A stretch of DNA of 22,636 nucleotides from Coemansia sp. RSA 922 (taxonomy: Eukaryota > Kickxellomycota > Kickxellomycetes > Kickxellales > Kickxellaceae): the NCBI GenBank assembly GCA_027577415.1, contig JANBQS010000285.1, positions 1 to 22,636 of the forward strand, written 5' to 3'. Shown here piece after piece: positions 8,006 to 15,859 of this stretch; the first letter of the stretch is position 1; every line of letters starts with the position of its first letter. Made by a program: the position numbers and the translations under genes. Below the pieces are notes generated by a model. That model made no database searches. It was not told the DNA's origin and saw nothing but the letters and a program-made list of their open reading frames with translations.

Positions 8006-9733
8006 ATGCAGTCTCCTTCGTCGTTCCAACTTCTCACACCTTGTATTGTAAAGTCGATTATTGACTACATCACTTGCAACCACAGCGTGTTTAATGTTGG
8101 TTTAAAGTCCGAGTCTGAGCAGCGCAAAAAGTTGTTGATTCCGTTGCTGTCGGTCTGCCAAAACTTTCGAAATAACGTCCACACGCGCTACTGCAAGACT
8201 TTCAGATTGGTCTTATCAATGTCTCTAGATAGGGCGGTTGCCATTCTCACGTCGTGGCCCGAATGCCTTCAAGGAATCGAATACCCAACCAACCACCTGG
8301 CTAGTTGGCTGGATATTCAACTGAGCGTATGGTCGATTATGACGGGTCATGCATTGGAGCTATTGCTGTGTGAACCATGCGATGGGTGTCCATTTCCAAA
8401 GGTTTGCATAGTTTCGCTGATCCTATCATCTGACGAATATGGCGATAGCACAGAAGATAATCTCTCAGCAATCGACGTCAACGTCAGCGCGTTTGTGATG
8501 CGACTTTCTGCGATGGCACCCATGGCTAACGAGATTAGACTTGAGGGCGGCCGCATTATACGCAACTTGTCTCTGACAGATTCAGAGCAAATGGTAAGGT
8601 TGGCCTCATATCTTTGCCAGCGCTACAAACGTGTGACACATAACGTGGACTATAAAGGTAGTTTTTCGGGTCGACGACTGGCTATGATTCGAGATCTGGT
8701 GCACTTCGAGTACTCTGCAAAAGACGGGTATGAAAAGGTCCTTCGAGTAGCGCGGCAAAATGCATCGACGCTGAAGACACTCACTATCAAGTTCAAACAC
8801 GTAGTGAACGTATCGGGGCTTATTCGAGATGAGGATGGTGGCTCTGTGAACTACCCGAGGTTGCAAAGGCTGGAGTTGGGCCAAACACGAGCTTTGCGAC
8901 AAAAGTATAAGCACGGCAAAATTTTGCCGTGGTGGACTCGCAGCAATCGCACGCAACGTCCTGTTTTTCCCAATGTGGTGCCGTTTCTAGAGCTTCAGTG
9001 TCTACGCATCGATATTGAGTATCCATTTGGCGTCGACACGCTGTTCAGAGGAAATGCGGGTACCCTGACGTATTTGGATATTGTATTATATTATTCTCTG
9101 TTAGAGGTAATCTTTAGGTACGATATGTTTACGCCAGTAAGCCATCCAAGGCTGCGGTGTGTCAAAACGCATGAGGTTTGTAACGTCAGTACGTGGGGCT
9201 ACTCTAGCGGAGCTGGGGTCTTGCAGACAGTGCGTGAAATAGCGCCTCATGCACTAGTGCGCACGATCGGAGGCATTACAACCAGCAACTTTATGTCAAT
9301 ATCCTATTCGACTTTCAAACAGCATACTAGCGTTCGGGTCCTCTATTTGCCTGATACTCAGCCAGAGATTAAGGATGTTCTTGACGTATTTGGACAGCTT
9401 CCGAATCTTGTGGAGCTTTGTACCGCGCCTCTGAATTTCAAACACCTTGCTTGCTGGGCGTCTATCAATGTCGATATTCCTGCGTATTTACACACGATTA
9501 GGATATTGGCAGGTAGGCAGTTTAGGATTTGGGAGTTTGCCAGTTTAAAGCAAGTTGAACGCGCTGATCTGGCGAGTTCCTTGCAGATGATGGCGCGAAT
9601 GTGCTTTGCTTTTGACTGCGTTTCTTGGCTAGCGGGTAACAGCGAGATATTTGAGGGGAGTACAAACGACATTATCGGCGTGAAGGGATTTAAGCAACAT
9701 GGTGGACATTATTGGCAGGTAATTACACAGTAG
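8006..9733 (+). CDS. F-box-like protein, intact paralogue of 4948-6604
   Basis: A 575-residue protein. The N-terminus SFQLLTPCIVKSIIDYI, followed by LLSVCQNFRNNV, corresponds to the F-box-like start of its neighbour. Shared landmarks are YPTNHLA, CPFPKV, MAPMANEIRL, ARQNASTLKTL, YPFGVDTLFRGNAGTL and FTPVSHPRLRCVK. The C-terminal third contains leucine-rich segments (VRVLYLPDT, LPNLVELC) where the neighbour is frameshifted. The start at 8006 is the first in-frame ATG and aligns with the neighbour's start; the frame is open a little upstream without an ATG. Likely a substrate-binding adaptor of an SCF-type ubiquitin ligase, but the F-box is divergent and the target unknown. Peptide copy 2 precedes it on the same strand. 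Confidence 0.75.
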   Translation: MQSPSSFQLLTPCIVKSIIDYITCNHSVFNVGLKSESEQRKKLLIPLLSVCQNFRNNVHTRYCKTFRLVLSMSLDRAVAILTSWPECLQGIEYPTNHLASWLDIQLSVWSIMTGHALELLLCEPCDGCPFPKVCIVSLILSSDEYGDSTEDNLSAIDVNVSAFVMRLSAMAPMANEIRLEGGRIIRNLSLTDSEQMVRLASYLCQRYKRVTHNVDYKGSFSGRRLAMIRDLVHFEYSAKDGYEKVLRVARQNASTLKTLTIKFKHVVNVSGLIRDEDGGSVNYPRLQRLELGQTRALRQKYKHGKILPWWTRSNRTQRPVFPNVVPFLELQCLRIDIEYPFGVDTLFRGNAGTLTYLDIVLYYSLLEVIFRYDMFTPVSHPRLRCVKTHEVCNVSTWGYSSGAGVLQTVREIAPHALVRTIGGITTSNFMSISYSTFKQHTSVRVLYLPDTQPEIKDVLDVFGQLPNLVELCTAPLNFKHLACWASINVDIPAYLHTIRILAGRQFRIWEFASLKQVERADLASSLQMMARMCFAFDCVSWLAGNSEIFEGSTNDIIGVKGFKQHGGHYWQVITQ

Positions 9734-9927
9734 CTGTATATTTAGGCTGATGAATACATTTTGAACACGAAAACCAAAGGTTTATTTAGAGTGTTGCGCA
9801 TGCGTGTGCCATAAAAGAGAGTGACAAACCTGAGGCAGAGGCATTATACTTTTGTCATCAAAGTTGAAGTTTTGATAGTTGCCAATGCAGTTTACACAAT
9901 TTCTAAGGGAATAGATGGGGTAGCATA
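9734..9927. other. Spacer with a possible promoter for the SANT gene
   Basis: A CATAAAAG element lies near 9810-9818. The first ATG downstream (9885) opens only a nine-codon frame (MQFTQFLRE, then TAG), which does not join directly to the SANT reading frame. The true start of the next gene is therefore unclear. Confidence 0.35.
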
Positions 9928-11451
9928 TTGGATTTAGATACTCCACTTATCGAGTGCTTGGATCTTTTCAACGCCTCAAACTCGACGATACAGCCTCGCT
10001 CGCTGATTAACACGTGCGGTGGTTGGTCAAAGCCGGATATGGAAGCGCTGAAGCAGTTTATGACGACCAACTATGCCGACAGCTCTTCTGTCGACTGGAG
10101 GCTTGCTGACATCTATATGAGCACCGGCGTTTCGGAGTGTCAGCGCGTAGGGCAGGGTACCTTTGACGATCCGCTCAACAAGGTGGGCTATCGGCAGATA
10201 TGTGAGCTCCGTGATTCAAGGCTGAACTGGAAGGATGTCTACCAGTATTTCATGCAGTATCCAAACGAAATCTCGCTTCAGAACAGATATTATTGGTTTA
10301 AAGTAAAGCCGAATGGAAAGACGACTAAAGGGCTCACTACCGAATAGACTGATGTGGAGCGCAAGCGAATGAAGGACTTGATCGAGCAGCATATGGAGTC
10401 GACAGCTAGATCAAAGTTGGTGGACATTATTAAGCAAGAGCTACCCAATAGGCCGCTAAGCGATATTCGCCTATTCTGCCGTCAATATGTTTACAAGCTA
10501 AAGGCCGGCCGCATGAGTCTGGACCAAATGACACAACTGAGAGAGTTAGTAGGCGAGTACGGCGAGGACTGGGACCGTATCGGCAAAGTGTTGGATGTGC
10601 TACCACCTATGGCTCGATACAGCTGGATCACATTATGGCGGTAATGTAGGCAACCGCTTTGCTTGGTCTTCAGACATAACTCGCCAGCTGCAACATCTTG
10701 TCGGCTCTGGTGTCAATTACAAAAAAGCAGCCAAACTTCTAGGAATAGTGTCGCCCCACGGGTACTACTATAAACCAGCGCGAACCACGTCCATAGGTAA
10801 GAAAAATAAGGCTGTCAATTATGTGTGCTGTTGATGCTTGTACTGAATACCATTCTGTGGGTTGTGTTGATATAACTTGTAGCTTCAGGGCGAAAATGCG
10901 ACACTTACCTAAAATCTAACTGGACCTCAACAGAGGATAAGACTCTGTTGAAAATGATTGATGGATCTACGATGAGTACAGCGGCCAAGTGGGGGCTCGC
11001 TAGCATTGCGCTTGGTCGTTCGGTGATAGCATGTAGATTGCGGGCATGTGCTTTAAATATCAGTCGAGACCACGTCATGGATGACCGCAAAAGCCTAGTG
11101 ACTAGCGAGGTTCAAAGGCAACTCGAGTCAAATGATACTGTTGACTGGTTGCAAGTTAGTCTAGCAACAAAGCTTGGCCTACGTGAGTGTTTTGAACTCA
11201 GCCAGTACGACGACGGCAAGGCCAATTGGCACTACGATCCGGATTCTTTTTCGCAAGGTATGGCCGACCGCATAACAAACTTTATCATAGAGCATTATGT
11301 TCTACTCCCAGATCTAATCAAGAGAAGGAATTTGTCGATGATGAAAGCAACAGTAGCATTAGATTTATCTCTACAGACAGCGTATATAAAGACTGGATAC
11401 CATTCAACAACAGTTGCAACCTTTTTCTTCAGTATTTCTGCAAGTAAATAA
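9928..11451 (+). CDS. Multi-SANT/Myb-like protein gene, interrupted
   Basis: Several Trp-spaced helical modules typical of SANT/Myb DNA-binding repeats are visible: WSKPDMEALKQFM (about 10024), DWDRIGKVL with MARYSWITLWR (about 10570-10644), FAWSSDITRQLQHLV (about 10662) and WTSTEDKTLLKMI (10921). They lie in three pieces. The TAG at 10345-10347 can be removed by an in-phase 45-base GT-AG intron (10303-10347). Between 10644 and 10662 the frame shifts by one, near the GCGG at 10638-10641, and no sensible intron fits without destroying a SANT helix. A clear intron at 10797-10888 (GTAAGA to TTCAG) joins the third and fourth pieces in frame. No good ATG is found, and 9928 is only where the open frame is first usable. 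The 3' end is also uncertain, since after about 11290 another frame looks equally coding. It could be a pseudogene or contain sequence errors. Presumed nuclear DNA-binding protein. Confidence 0.5.
10797..10888 (+). other. Probable intron in the SANT/Myb-like gene
   Basis: A 92-base candidate: donor GTAAGA, a TGATATAAC branch-like site and acceptor CTTCAG. Splicing keeps the frame and joins a SANT module to the next one. An alternative acceptor six bases earlier (TTGTAG) is also in frame. Confidence 0.65.
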
Positions 11452-11454
11452 ATT

Positions 11455-12068
11455 TTATACTTTTAACACATTTGTCATTTTATCTTTCAGGTAAGTTGTG
11501 CACAACGTCCTTGTCTTGATAGCTCGCGCGAAAGAGGTACGTGCAACGACAGTGATATGTACCTTGCGGTTTATGTGCTTAATGTCGGCAAGATTAGATC
11601 CGTCCAATGTTAGAGAGGGCACAAGTGTGGCTGGCGTAGTCGTCGTATTGAGCTGTGCAGACCGTGGCATGCTAAGGCTGTTAATGATATGTACAAACTC
11701 ATGGAGTGGCAGTGTCAAGATAAACCACAAATCCCGAAGCGTGTGTTGAGCCATGATATCAAAAACACCGCGCTTGTTCTTATCCTCATATAACGTGGTA
11801 CCGATGCATGCGAAGTAGTATCCGCCATGCGTGAAGACAACTAGATACAGTTGGCAACCATAGAGAAAGAGTACCGGAACGAACTTGCGCATTGGTTGGA
11901 CAGTCCTGAGCTCCAGCGCGTAGTCCGCTAGCTGGCCGAGATGTTTTTCGTACGCAGTGTCTCTCTCCATGTGCCCTTTCGCCTCAAGTGGCTTACAGTC
12001 GTATCGAGGAGAGCAAACACAAGGTCAGGCTTCAGATTGTTTGGCTTCAGCGGCTCAGGGCGCCCCAA
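11455..12068 (-). pseudogene. FunK1-type fungal protein kinase, N-terminal fragment
   Basis: The longest open piece (11970 to 11455, 171 residues) contains HLGQLADYALELRTVQPMRKFV, then FLYGCQLYLVVFTHGG. This matches my recollection of the region before the catalytic core in FunK1 kinases (Pfam PF17667), where a ...QPxRRFV...L.LCGs...L..FDR pattern is common. Further upstream on the same strand (about 12068 to 12000), KPDLVFALLDT, another FunK1-like element, is in a different frame and separated by a break near 12000. The kinase core (HRD, DFG-like motifs) is absent, because the frame stops at 11455 and the neighbouring SANT gene follows. I read this as a truncated, frameshifted remnant with no expected kinase activity. 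Confidence 0.6.
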
Positions 12069-12123
12069 CTAACGAAACCAATCAAATTAATGGATTTGTT
12101 GAGTGATCAAGGGACTAGTCATT

Positions 12124-12228
12124 CGTTTTTTTTTTCTCTCTTGGTTTTCTTCGTTCGGTTCAATTCACTCGTATTTTTCTCTTTCTTTCTTTTTCGATTG
12201 TAAACTTTCCGCGTATTAACAAAAAAAT
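12124..12228 (+). promoter_or_regulatory. Pyrimidine-rich promoter and leader of DBP8
   Basis: A long T/C-rich tract (about 12124-12196) precedes an A-rich leader ending at the ATG of the helicase gene. Such CT-rich stretches followed by the start codon are common upstream of constitutively expressed fungal genes. No TATA box is seen. Confidence 0.5.
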
Positions 12229-13644
12229 ATGAGCGCCTTTAGAGAGTTGGGACTTGACCAGTGGCTAGTAGACTCGTTGGGCGCTATGGCGATTACACAG
12301 CCCACGGAGATCCAGCGTGCTTGTATCCAGCCAGCTTTAGAAGGTCGCGACATAATAGGAGGAGCCAAAACCGGATCTGGCAAGACCGCAGCATTCGCAT
12401 TACCCATTCTCCAAAAACTATCAGAGGATCCATTTGGAGTATTCGCCCTCGTACTTACACCAACTCGTGAACTCGCGTACCAGATCGCTGACCAGTTCAA
12501 CGTCTTGGGCAAAGGCGTAAACATCAAAGTAACTGTGGCTATCGGTGGCGTAGATATGATGACACAAGCTCTGGAGCTCGCTCGTAGACCTCATATTGTT
12601 GTGGCTACTCCAGGTCGATTGGCTGATCATATTGAGAGCAGTTCTAATGCCATTCATTTCCAGCGTGTGCGGTTTCTCGTGTTGGATGAGGCTGATCGTT
12701 TGTTGACGGATACGTTTGCGCCCGATCTTGCTACTATAATGGACGCTATTCCACGTCGTCGTCAGACTCTGTTGTTCACTGCTACTATGACCCAGAGTAT
12801 TTTGGATTTGCGCGACCGCCCATCACAAGCGATAGAAGAAGGCGGCAAGGATTCAGTGCCTCGTGTGCCGTTTGTGCACTTGTGTAACGCGGACGAGAGT
12901 ACGGTGGCATCGCTAGTACAAAACTATATATTTGTGCCATCACATGTCAAGGAGGCATATTTGGTGCATCTGCTAATGTCCAACGTAGCCAAATTGGAAA
13001 AGCGCGCACACAACCGACTAGCGGACGCCCAAGACAGCGACAGCGATGACGAGAAGCCTTCAAAGTCTAAGAGTGGTTCGGTGGGTCAGGACAAGTCGAT
13101 TATCATATTTGTGGGTCAGTGCAAGACAGCCGAGTCATTACGAGTAATGTTGCATGAGCTGGGGTTCCGCGTAACGGCCTTGCACTCCAAAATGGCGCAA
13201 CAAGAAAGAATGAACAGCTTGGCTCGGTTCCGCGCCGAAGCCGTACGTATTCTCATCGCCACAGACGTCGGTAGTCGTGGTCTGGATATTCCCTCGGTTG
13301 AGATGGTCGTCAATATGCATGTTCCGCGCGATGCTGACGAGTATATCCACCGTGTTGGTCGTACTGCGCGTGCTGGTCGAGGCGGTCGTGCTGTCACTAT
13401 TATGTCGGAGCGAGATATTGATCTTATCCACAATATCGAGGAGCGTGTTGGCAAGAAATTGGAACTATTGCCAATGTCTGAAAAGAAGGTCTTGGATGGC
13501 ATGGGTAAAGTCCTAACAGCGAAACGTGTGGCTGCGCTGCATTTATTGGATATCGATTTTGGCGCGCGTGACAAGATCCGAATGAAAAAACGTGGAGTAG
13601 TCGAATCGTCGTCAACAGCACGTAAGAATAAAAAGCCTTATTAG
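12229..13644 (+). CDS. DBP8: DEAD-box ATP-dependent RNA helicase Dbp8 (DDX49)
   Basis: A 471-residue DEAD-box helicase. Dbp8/DDX49 acts in the nucleolus in 40S ribosomal subunit maturation (U3-dependent early 18S rRNA cleavages). The helicase set is complete: Phe4 and TEIQ with Gln29 (Q motif), AKTGSGKT 46-53 (motif I), PTRELA 78-83 (Ia), GG 106-107, TPGR 127-130, DEAD 153-156 (II), TAT 184-186 (III, in place of SAT), IIFVGQ (IV), ATDVGSRGLDIP 344-355 (V) and HRVGRTARAG 374-383 (VI). The short N-terminus, FRELGLDQWLVDSLGAM, and the Thr in motif III fit Dbp8 better than Rrp3 or other relatives. An acidic, serine-rich insert (DSDSDDEKPSKSKSG) sits between the two RecA-like domains. The C-terminus is basic. 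The ORF is intronless and converges on the arrestin gene, with 36 bases between stop codons. Confidence 0.93.
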   Translation: MSAFRELGLDQWLVDSLGAMAITQPTEIQRACIQPALEGRDIIGGAKTGSGKTAAFALPILQKLSEDPFGVFALVLTPTRELAYQIADQFNVLGKGVNIKVTVAIGGVDMMTQALELARRPHIVVATPGRLADHIESSSNAIHFQRVRFLVLDEADRLLTDTFAPDLATIMDAIPRRRQTLLFTATMTQSILDLRDRPSQAIEEGGKDSVPRVPFVHLCNADESTVASLVQNYIFVPSHVKEAYLVHLLMSNVAKLEKRAHNRLADAQDSDSDDEKPSKSKSGSVGQDKSIIIFVGQCKTAESLRVMLHELGFRVTALHSKMAQQERMNSLARFRAEAVRILIATDVGSRGLDIPSVEMVVNMHVPRDADEYIHRVGRTARAGRGGRAVTIMSERDIDLIHNIEERVGKKLELLPMSEKKVLDGMGKVLTAKRVAALHLLDIDFGARDKIRMKKRGVVESSSTARKNKKPY

Positions 13645-13680
13645 TTTATTATTGATTATTATTATTATATGTAGGGTTTC

Positions 13681-15177
13681 TTATATATACAGGGTATTGT
13701 ACTCTGGTGGAAACAAATGGTAATGAGTGCAGGGTATGTTGTTCAGCGCACATGTGCAGGTAGGCGCCAGAGATGAGGCCACTACGGTCGCGGCCAATAC
13801 GATGTCATTGGAGATAGAAGCGTAGCATGGCAGAGACGAGGGTGCGCCATGCGAGTTGGCCAGAGCTTCGGGAAGAACCAAGACCGGAGCCGTAAAGCTC
13901 AACCGATACTCTTTGCAGCCTTCATCGGGTATACGGACAGCGACAGATATACGGAGTTCATGAGCGACCGAGAACACTGGTGATGCTGACGATGGCTGAG
14001 CCCCACGACCAGATTTGCTACCAGCCATAGCGCGCGGTAGAGTGAAATGTAGAGCGCCAGCGGGAGGCAGCAACTCGGCAAACGAGTCGCCTAGCGCGTG
14101 GATGGTCTGCGGGTCGAACTGCTGATGCCGTAATACCCGCATGCACTCAGTCTTTGACTCATCAAGTGTGCTGTCATCCAACGAGCATATGGCCACCACC
14201 TGCTGTGTTGTTCGCTGTGCCTTGCCATGAGGAACACTATGCAAAATACGCTCGCTCATTGTGGCACTGAGCTCAACCAACTCAATCATATCGTCAGTGG
14301 CCTCTTTACTAGTGGCAAAGACGTGGATCTGCGTATCGCCACCCAAAAATAATGCATGCGACGGAGCGTATACCGATATATCCCAGTGACTACCGACGGC
14401 CGCTTTGAATAATAGTGGGGCTGAGGCTAGAGCTGGTAAAGATGAAAAGCCCAATAGGAGGCGCTCACTATTGTTCGTTGAAATGGATGACATCGGTGGC
14501 TGCATAGGTGGCGCCCGCACAACGTCAATGTTCACTGCTGGAGATACAATGGCTGTCTGGTACCATGATCTCTTCATAGTCGCTGACACCGAAAAGGACA
14601 CTCCGCCTAATGGCGAAATGACCGAGGCAGGTAATGTATCAGGAACTACAAACTCGAACGCAAACCGATACTCGCCAGGTCCCAGTACTATTGTCGATGC
14701 ATTGGGCGTACCAGCTGAGCCAACGGTATCGCAGGATGTCGACTGCCTGCTAATGTTTACCGGACTGTATGTCAACAGTTGGTGCGAGTCAAAAGATGTG
14801 TGAACAGAGTCGGATAACGAGCATCGACTAGAAGTACGTGTGTTGCAAGCTAGGAGTTTGGCTGCGGCTGCCGTAGCCGCAGCACCATCGTCGCTGCCAT
14901 CGAGTAAGCAATATGAAATGTCGGCGCAGTTGTGTCTGAGCGTATGCATGGCAGCACTAGGACCCTCGCCTTGTCGCCAATCCAATCTCTGTCTACCGCT
15001 AAACTCTACATCAAGGCTGGTTACCGTAGTAGGCCGCTGTACTGTCACCGAAACATATCCCATGAGGACATTGGCTGATGTTGCGCTCTCTTGTAGCACG
15101 ATCTGTGTGGTCTGTGTGTGTACGCTGACAGTAGTCGCTGTTCCTGCCGACTGCCAGGGAAGAATTGAAAACACCAT
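13681..15177 (-). CDS. Alpha-arrestin (ART-like trafficking adaptor) with C-terminal PY motif
   Basis: A 498-residue protein. The N-terminal half reads as an arrestin N-type beta-sandwich, with GYVSVTVQRPTTVTSLDVEFSGRQRLDW near residues 40-67 and the hallmark GPGEYRFAFEFVVPDTLPASV near 165-185 (compare GxYxFPFxFxLPxxLPxS in alpha-arrestins). The second half (from about 255) fits an arrestin C domain. PPEY at residues 490-493, eight residues before the end, is a PY motif of the kind that binds WW domains of Rsp5/Nedd4 ubiquitin ligases. Together these suggest an adaptor that directs plasma-membrane transporters or receptors to ubiquitination and endocytosis; the cargo cannot be told from sequence. 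Ala- and Ser-rich loops at about 98-110 and 130-160 look disordered. Single exon; the start is the first ATG in frame. Confidence 0.8.
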   Translation of the reverse strand: MVFSILPWQSAGTATTVSVHTQTTQIVLQESATSANVLMGYVSVTVQRPTTVTSLDVEFSGRQRLDWRQGEGPSAAMHTLRHNCADISYCLLDGSDDGAAATAAAAKLLACNTRTSSRCSLSDSVHTSFDSHQLLTYSPVNISRQSTSCDTVGSAGTPNASTIVLGPGEYRFAFEFVVPDTLPASVISPLGGVSFSVSATMKRSWYQTAIVSPAVNIDVVRAPPMQPPMSSISTNNSERLLLGFSSLPALASAPLLFKAAVGSHWDISVYAPSHALFLGGDTQIHVFATSKEATDDMIELVELSATMSERILHSVPHGKAQRTTQQVVAICSLDDSTLDESKTECMRVLRHQQFDPQTIHALGDSFAELLPPAGALHFTLPRAMAGSKSGRGAQPSSASPVFSVAHELRISVAVRIPDEGCKEYRLSFTAPVLVLPEALANSHGAPSSLPCYASISNDIVLAATVVASSLAPTCTCALNNIPCTHYHLFPPEYNTLYI

Positions 15178-15859
15178 TAATACAAATAAAATATTTTTTT
15201 TTGTCTGGGAATAAAGTAAAAGAAAAAAAAGGTGAAAGAGCTTTTTTTTTCCCAGAATACTTTGGTGGGGGGGAGGAAAAGCTGTGACTTTTTGTTGCTT
15301 TTCAGAAACCTCGTCTTTTTACTTTTGCCTGAGCGCTCTTCCCAACGGACAATAAGTAAAAAAAAAAGCCCTTTTCAATTGTAAGCAAGGCTGCCGCCAT
15401 TATTAGGTCATAAGGGGCGATCATGTCAGGGGTAAAAGAAAAGACTGTCGTTCTTGCTCACCTGCGCCTGTCCCCCCCAACAAGACAGCAATCGGATGTT
15501 TACATGTCGGCTTGTAAGTCAAATCCATCGGCAATGTGCATCCGGCATGCATGAACTGGAAAAAAGAAAAAGAAGAAAAAAAGCTCACACTCGGTGAATA
15601 AAAAAAAAATGTGAGTTGCTACGGATATCCCTAATCCACCAAAAATGACGAGGTACAAAAATAATTTTTAATTAATAGCCCGGTCATGAGAAGAGGGGAA
15701 TTCCATCATCGATTTATAATCACCATCCCCAATATCGGAGGACCAATGAAAAAAAAAAAAAAAAAATAGCCCGTCAACTCCGAGATTTGTAAGCAAATCT
15801 AAAAAAAATATATATGTACAACAAAAATATATATAAAAATAATGGAAATAAAAAAAATC
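15178..15859. other. Spacer: arrestin promoter and 3' region of the pirin-like gene
   Basis: No gene seen. It is dense in homopolymer runs, including an 18-base A run at 15749-15766, a T run near 15241 and further A runs near 15357 and 15600. These could form a nucleosome-poor promoter for the arrestin gene, which is read leftward from 15177. The end nearest 15859 should contain the 3' UTR of the gene that stops at 15860. Confidence 0.5.

Noticed and set aside
11444..11490. Intron GTAAAT to CTTTCAG at the end of the SANT gene
   Set aside because: The signals look acceptable, but in the alternative frame splicing still gives a stop at once, and the region overlaps the FunK1 fragment on the other strand, so no coding gain supports it.
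12150..12170. GGTTCAATTCA resembling a tRNA B box
   Set aside because: No flanking T-stem, anticodon arm or A box; it lies in a pyrimidine-rich promoter.
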